From Zeugodacus cucurbitae (lineage: Eukaryota; Arthropoda; Insecta; Diptera; Tephritidae), in NCBI RefSeq assembly GCF_028554725.1, contig NC_071668.1:25274501-25338500 (forward strand): DNA of 64,000 nt, read 5' to 3'. Below are positions 59,219 through 64,000 of the stretch, piece by piece. The notes under the pieces were generated by a model. It was not told where the DNA came from. It saw nothing but the letters and a program-made list of their open reading frames with translations, and made no database searches. Position 1 is the first letter of the stretch. Each line of letters opens with the position of its first letter. A program made the translations under genes and the position numbers.

Positions 59219-59771
59219 CGAGGGCTGCTATATATATTTCTGGCCTAGGCAACACTAAGTGTTGCCAGGTGCAATCTGACATTTCCATTGGAAAGTTTGA
59301 CATTTTTTAGCATAACATCACTCAGAACGTTTTGTCATTTAATCGTGAATTGTTTTATTTACAGGGAATTAAAAAATTCATCTCGGCCAAAAATGGAATT
59401 AACTCGTGAACATTTTCGTGCGATCATTTTTCACAACACAACTCGCGACAAGAGTGCATCGATGAACTAAAATCTTTGTATGTCTATGAAGCACCATCCT
59501 ATAGCACTGTTTCAAATAGAGGCATGCCTATGCATTTCTCACACCAGCATACATTCGATATTGCATGAACATCTGGCCGTAAAAAAGGTTTGTTCTCGTT
59601 GGATCCCGCACAATTTTACAATCGCTCAAAAAAAGTGCTTTGAAAATGTTTGAGCGCATGCAAAAGTGTATAAATCTTGATGGAGAATATTTTGAAAAAC
59701 AATAAAACCATTTTCGTTGATAAATATTCCTATTTTCATTATTAGACCAGAAATCTATATATCAGCCCTCG
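59219..59771 (+). mobile_element. mariner, multiply deleted (553 bp)
   Basis: The ends are CGAGGGCTGCTATATATAT (left) and, reversed, CGAGGGCTGATATATAGAT (right), flanked by TA at 59217-59218 and 59772-59773. Inside is a heavily deleted mariner transposase. The length is well under half of a normal 1.3-kb mariner, so it is non-autonomous. Confidence 0.85.
59393..59700 (+). pseudogene. mariner transposase remnant
   Basis: The ATG at 59393 starts MELTREHFRAIIFHNTTR. After deletions the readable pieces, in different frames, are QECIDELKSLYVYEAPSY (N-terminal helix-turn-helix region), SILHEHLAVKKVCSRWIPHN (59557-59616, equivalent of the mariner WVPHEL motif), FTIAQKK, and a C-terminal INLDGEYFEK-like end near 59685. 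The whole catalytic DD34D core is missing. Confidence 0.82.
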
Positions 59772-61028
59772 TATATGTGTATTAAATTGACGTAGGCACA
59801 ATTGGAAATACCAAGGGAAACCAGGTCGCTTTCCCTCTAATCTTTCCAAAGGAGTGGAAGTCTTCCTCTTCCGCTGCTTCCACCAGCGAGTACTGCATAG
59901 AAAACTTTCAAAACTGAAGCTTTTTCGTCCATACGGACAACATGAAATCGTAATCGTTGCCTTTTTATTCGCTAGATTATGTCAATTTTGTCGTATAACT
60001 TCGCCGTTGCCAATGTTTGAGGGACCGTAAATCTTCCGCAAAACTTTTCTCTCGAAAACTCCTAGTGCCGTCTCATCGGATGTCGACATCGTCCAACCCT
60101 CTGCACCATAAATTAGGAAGGTAATAATGAGCGAATTATATAGTTTTGTTTTTGTTCGTCGAGAGAGGACTTTACCTTCAATTGCCTACTCAGTCCAAAG
60201 TAACACCTATTGGCAGAAGTATTTTTTTATACAACACAACTCGCGACAAGAGTGCATCGATGAACTAAAATCTTTGTATGTCTATGAAGCACCATCATAT
60301 AGCACTGTTTCAAATAGAGGCATGCCTATGCATTTCTCACACCAGCATACATTCGATATTGCATGAACATCTGGCCGTAAAAAAGGTTTGTTCTCGTTGG
60401 ATCCCGCACAATTTTACAATCGCTCAAAAAAAGTGCTTTGAAAATGTTTGAGAGCATGCAAAAGTGTATAAATCTTGATGGAGAATATTTTGAAAAACAA
60501 TAAAACCATTTTCGTTGATAAATATTCCTATTTTCATTATTAGACCAGAAATCTATATATCAGCCCTCGTATATGTGTATTAAATTGACGTAGGCACAAT
60601 TGGAAATACCAAGGGAAACCAGGTCGCTTTCCCTCTAATCTTTCCAAATTAGTGGAAGTCTTCCTCTTCCGCTGCTTCCACCAGCGAGTACTGCATAGAA
60701 AACTTTCAAAACTGAAGCTTTTTCGTCCATACGGACAACATGAAATCGTAATCGTTGCCTTTTTATTCGCTAGATTATGTCAATTTTGTCGTATAACTTC
60801 GCCGTTGCCAATGTTTGAGGGACCGTAAATCTTCCGCAAAACTTTTGTCTCGAAAACTCCTAGTGCCGTCTCATCGGATGTCGACATCGTCCAACCCTCT
60901 GCACCATAAATTAGGAAGGTAATAATGAGCGAATTATATAGTTTTGTTTTTGTTCGTCGAGAGAGGACTTTACCTTCAATTGCCTACTCAGTCCAAAGTA
61001 ACACCTATTGGCAGAAGTATTTTTTTAT
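59433..61028 (+). repeat. tandem duplication, 2 x 798 bp
   Basis: 59433-60230 is repeated head-to-tail at 60231-61028. I noted only about four to six single-base differences, for example CCAAAGGAGTGG versus CCAAATTAGTGG and TTGAGCGC versus TTGAGAGC. The unit contains the 3' two-thirds of the mariner plus an RTE 3' fragment, so it was duplicated after both had inserted. The junction lies in a T-rich run (ATTTTTTTAT at 60221-60230 and 61019-61028). Confidence 0.95.
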
Positions 61029-61225
61029 TGGGTGATTCGTTTTTACATGGTGGATCCCAAACCGTACACACAATCGCAATAGCGAGATTCGTTTTTTCAC
61101 TTTAGCCCGTCTCCAAACGGTTGTTGTTGAAGGCTACCCAAGGTTCTTGGTTTGAAGCCGAAATTTGTGAGCTGATTGAACTATTTGGAGAAGAATCATT
61201 TCTGCCCACTTTCTGGCCACACTTT
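59789..61225 (-). pseudogene. RTE relic, internally deleted and duplicated
   Basis: 59789-60228 and its duplicate 60587-61026 match the RTE C-terminal coding end (compare RTE-2 at about 24255-24700). 61035-61225 matches the RTE 5' UTR (compare 27181-27360). The endonuclease and most of the RT between them are deleted; the deletion predates the 798-bp duplication. It is more diverged than RTE-1, -2 and -3. No open frame. Confidence 0.85.
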
Positions 61226-61427
61226 CTTTACACAGACTAGAAATATATTCTCTACGAACTGTATCTTTTGATTGTCAGACTTATCTCGCCAATAACACAT
61301 TTTTTTAAATCATTAAATTTAACAATAACATAATAAATTATCTGCGAATAAAATGAATATTATTTAGCTAAGAAATTATCAAAGAATTTTTATTAAATAC
61401 AGATAAACTTCCATAATTCAAACTTCT

Positions 61428-61439
61428 ATAACTTGAAGT
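61428..61439 (+). repeat. candidate LINE target duplication, left
   Basis: ATAACTTGAAGT here and ATAACTCGAAGT at 62069-62080 (11 of 12 identical) bracket the LINE fragment. The local sequence is rich in CTTGAA-type words, so chance similarity is possible. Confidence 0.4.
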
Positions 61440-61444
61440 TTCAT

Positions 61445-62068
61445 CTTAACTTGAACTAGCAGTAGATATACTGCTTCGAAGTGCGGTATCCTTCAGAGAG
61501 GTGTGTATTCACTCCAATAGCAGAGCGGCAAAATCCGGCTTGTGTGGGTACCCGATCCCCATGGAATCGCTGGAAACTGCAAAGCGGATCAGCTTGCAAG
61601 AGAGTGTACCCTAGCAATATTGGCGCCGGAGTGGAGTCCGTGGTCCACTTGCTCCAGAGCGCTAGACACACTGTCTTTTAATGAGCTCGCCAGCGCTGGA
61701 GAACAACCAGCACCCTCGCACTAGCGAGGTCCTTTTGGCTCACAGTGGATCGCAAAACGGTCTTTGCAGCTACTGGTCATTGCCCAATAGGCACACACGC
61801 GGTGAGGCTAGGGATCATGTCAGACGCCAGTTGCCAAAGCTGTTGGGAAAAGGCGAAGAGAAATCTCTAAGCACATCCTCCTTCAATGCCAGACTTAGAT
61901 TAAAGCACCGACTTAAGCCGACTTAGGAACGTTATTATTGCGATTCGTCGGAACATAAGGGTCTTAGTTATGCTTTAGGAGTCGGGTGTGACAATGGACA
62001 GTCGAATCTGCCTCAGTGGAATTCCCTGCATTTGCGGAGATCTACCACTTAACCTAACCTAACCTTTC
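61445..62068 (+). pseudogene. 3' end of RNase H-bearing LINE, 5' truncated
   Basis: The plus strand reads VPDPHGIAGNCKADQLAREC and CTLAILAPEWSPW (end of RNase H: W.PGH.GI.GN..AD.LAR). After frameshifts it reads TGHCPIGTHAVRLGI-like and MSDASCQSCWEK-like tails, then a 3' UTR ending in CTTAACCTAACCTAACCT (62048-62065). That terminal short repeat is typical of I/LOA/R1-type LINEs. 5' truncation is the usual outcome of target-primed reverse transcription. GC content is clearly above the surroundings, as for the ORF1 relic at 10.4-11.1 kb, which may be the 5' part of the same kind of element. Confidence 0.75.
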
Positions 62069-62080
62069 ATAACTCGAAGT

Positions 62081-64000
62081 CTCTCTAACTAACTGTTTGT
62101 AGATTATGGTGATTCGATTCTAGGGTGGCAACTCCTTTCAAAATGCAACACTGATAAAATCTCCTTCAAATGATATTTCTACTTATAAATATACATATAT
62201 ATGCATATATCTGGAATTGTATTCGCTCTTCTGTGTATACATGTATGTAAGTCTAAACCCCAAATTTCCCCATCTGGATTTTCATATAACAAACAATACT
62301 CATCACTTTGCAGTTTGATTTTATGCACTTTATTTAAATGCGAAATTAATTTCGAGCATAAGTAATTTTCATTTTTTCATTTCGACAGTTTCTTATTTAA
62401 TTTCAACAATTTTCACAAAGAAAACTTCCCAATGCATATCAGTGCTTATTTTTGTTACGCTTGCTATTTTTCTTCGAAATGAAGTCATTTTCATGTGCGA
62501 AGAAGCAAAAACAAAAAAGTTTTTTTTCTGTATTTGTTGTGTGTGTTGGTGTGTTTTCACTGCACCTACACACACACACACACCAAATAAAAGAGTGAAT
62601 TTTGAACTTTTGCCGAAAACTGAAATGTTAAGGCAAATAATTAAATGCATGAGCTGGCGCACTACTATTTATACGCTTTTCACACCGCCAACCACATCTT
62701 TCAGGCCATTATTCAGCAGACACCAAGCATGCGAGCGCCACTTCGCGCAGCAGCAGCAGCAGCCAACGCGACCTCATCATACCGCACGCATACTTAAGCA
62801 AAGTTTTTGTGCCATCGCTGGTGTTGGTGGCAGCAGCAGCAGCCATTGTTGATGTTGCCATGCCGCTTTTACGTTGCACGAGACCGTCTCTGGATCGTGC
62901 GTGTGCCTGCGTGCATGTAGCGGTGTGTATGCACATACAAGGCATTGGCGAGCGGTTGGTTGGTGGTCGGTTGAGTCAACTTTCATTTAAATGAGTTGCC
63001 ACTTAACTTTTAATTAAAAAATCTGCATGCCTCACTTTTATTTATTTTAGCAAAGCAAAATCAACTACTGCACAAACTTTCGTCTCTCATCGCTGTTACA
63101 AGCGTTTATTATGATTAGCTGCCTTGTAGGGAAAACCGCAGAACACACGGTTTAACTGTTTGTAATAAAGCGAAGTGCGCTAAAGGGTCTATATAAATTC
63201 TAGTATTTTGCTGCACCTAAGTACTAGCGCGTATCTAAAAAACTAAATGTGTCGCAGCTATTATGGGAAGCTGCGAACTCTGTGTATGCACCACAGGGTC
63301 TCAATTTCGCATATCTTTATAAGTACACCCACACATTTGCACAGTCATATGTATCAAATTCGCTGCGCCAGGTATAAAAAGTAACAATAAATAATTACTG
63401 TTATTATTTCATTTTCTTCTTTTCGATTGCAGTCCGTTTATTAATTTAACCCGAATAGATGTAAATTAAGTATGAGAAATTATTCCGCTTAAAATAACTT
63501 TCAGTTTTTAATTTCGTTTTTTTAGAAGTCGCAGAAATGCGCTGGTATCAAATAGCAAACGTATAAATGTATGCAATTGTAAGAAATATATTTTTACTTT
63601 ATTAAGCCTCAAAATGTGACAGTTCATTAAAAAATATTTTCAATTAACTCATACCGCAAAGCCATGTCTAGAATTCTTTAAGGAATTCAATAAATTTCTT
63701 TATTGAATCTAAAAATTGCTGAATTTCTGGAGATGAAAATCACTAATGAAATGAAGAACGAGAAATATCAGTTGAGCTACTGCTATTAATAAAATAATTT
63801 TATTCGCAAAACATAAATATATAGTATAAATAATTCTACGTATATCTGAGAGCTCTTGATTTTAATTTTCATCCCTAAAATTAAAAAAAAAAATATTTTA
63901 TTACAAACAAAATGTGAAAAGATAATTTTTATTGCGTAGGTTAGCGCTGTATTAAACAAAACATTTGCAGTCGAAGGATTTTCGATAAAAAAACATTTAC
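62081..64000. other. unassigned DNA with CAG-rich patch
   Basis: 62690-62980 is less AT-rich and carries (CAG)n runs at 62746-62762 and near 62830, with open frames on both strands. Glutamine/alanine-coding CAG tracts are common in fly exons and UTRs, but no splice sites or domain allow a gene call. There is an (AC)n tract at 62568-62583. The last 1 kb is AT-rich with nothing recognisable. Confidence 0.35.

Noticed and set aside
61428..62080. Telomeric-type repeat from CTTAACCTAACCTAACCT
   Set aside because: Only about two to three units directly after LINE-like coding remnants. It is the LINE 3' tail, and flies of this group are not expected to carry such telomeric arrays.

Overview
The window is AT-rich nuclear DNA of a dipteran insect, most likely a true fruit fly (Tephritidae: Bactrocera, Ceratitis or a relative). 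That placement is inference. It rests on a DD41D 'rosa'-type mariner, a lineage first described from Ceratitis rosa; on RTE, jockey/I-type and Helitron relics of insect character; and on a repeat family whose 3' end resembles, from memory, common Drosophila intergenic repeats. No host protein-coding gene, tRNA or rRNA could be supported. The window reads as intergenic or long-intron DNA that serves as a landing ground for mobile elements.

Layout. 1-2.3 kb: unassigned, one small ORF. 2.3-7.0 kb: a 1.4-kb dispersed repeat (family X, copy A) split by a 3.26-kb RTE retrotransposon (RTE-1) with a 15-bp target duplication. 7.9-8.6 kb: a decayed ~170-bp tandem array. 10.4-11.3 kb: a non-LTR ORF1-like relic. 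13.06-13.6 kb: a 267-bp tandem duplication. 14.9-15.4 kb: a mariner relic. 17.3-17.6 kb: the tail of a jockey-like reverse transcriptase. 18.05-18.45 kb: a MITE with palindromic ends. 19.4-21.45 kb: family X copy B split by a 931-bp, internally deleted DD41D mariner. 22.56-23.17 kb: family X copy C. 24.16-27.42 kb (minus) and 28.98-32.23 kb (plus): RTE-2 and RTE-3, each with essentially one disabling lesion. 32.9-33.5 kb: an R1/I-type relic. 33.7-34.5 kb: family X copy D. 36.9-37.4 kb: an RTE relic. 39.4-40.85 kb: family X copy E, the most complete. 42.75-44.03 kb: a Tc1-like element with an IR/DR end structure. 44.46-45.2 kb: an old RTE relic. 46.3-46.7 kb: a mariner-derived MITE. 47.16-48.16 kb: an older DD41D mariner. 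49.55-50.76 kb: a scrambled Helitron (helicase and endonuclease pieces). 53.15-53.5 kb: a 181-bp tandem duplication. 53.7-54.77 kb: family X copy F. 56.4-57.06 kb: an RNase H relic. 59.2-61.2 kb: a mariner relic beside an RTE relic, both caught in a 798-bp tandem duplication. 61.45-62.07 kb: the 3' end of an RNase H-bearing LINE.

The elements form a relative time series. The jockey, R1 and 44-kb RTE relics are oldest. Family X copies came next and were then targets for RTE-1 and the rosa mariner. RTE-2, RTE-3 and the 798-bp tandem duplication look youngest. The autonomous-looking machinery (RTE endonuclease/RT, DD41D transposase) is broken in every copy here. All family assignments were made by reading translations by eye; none was confirmed by a database search.
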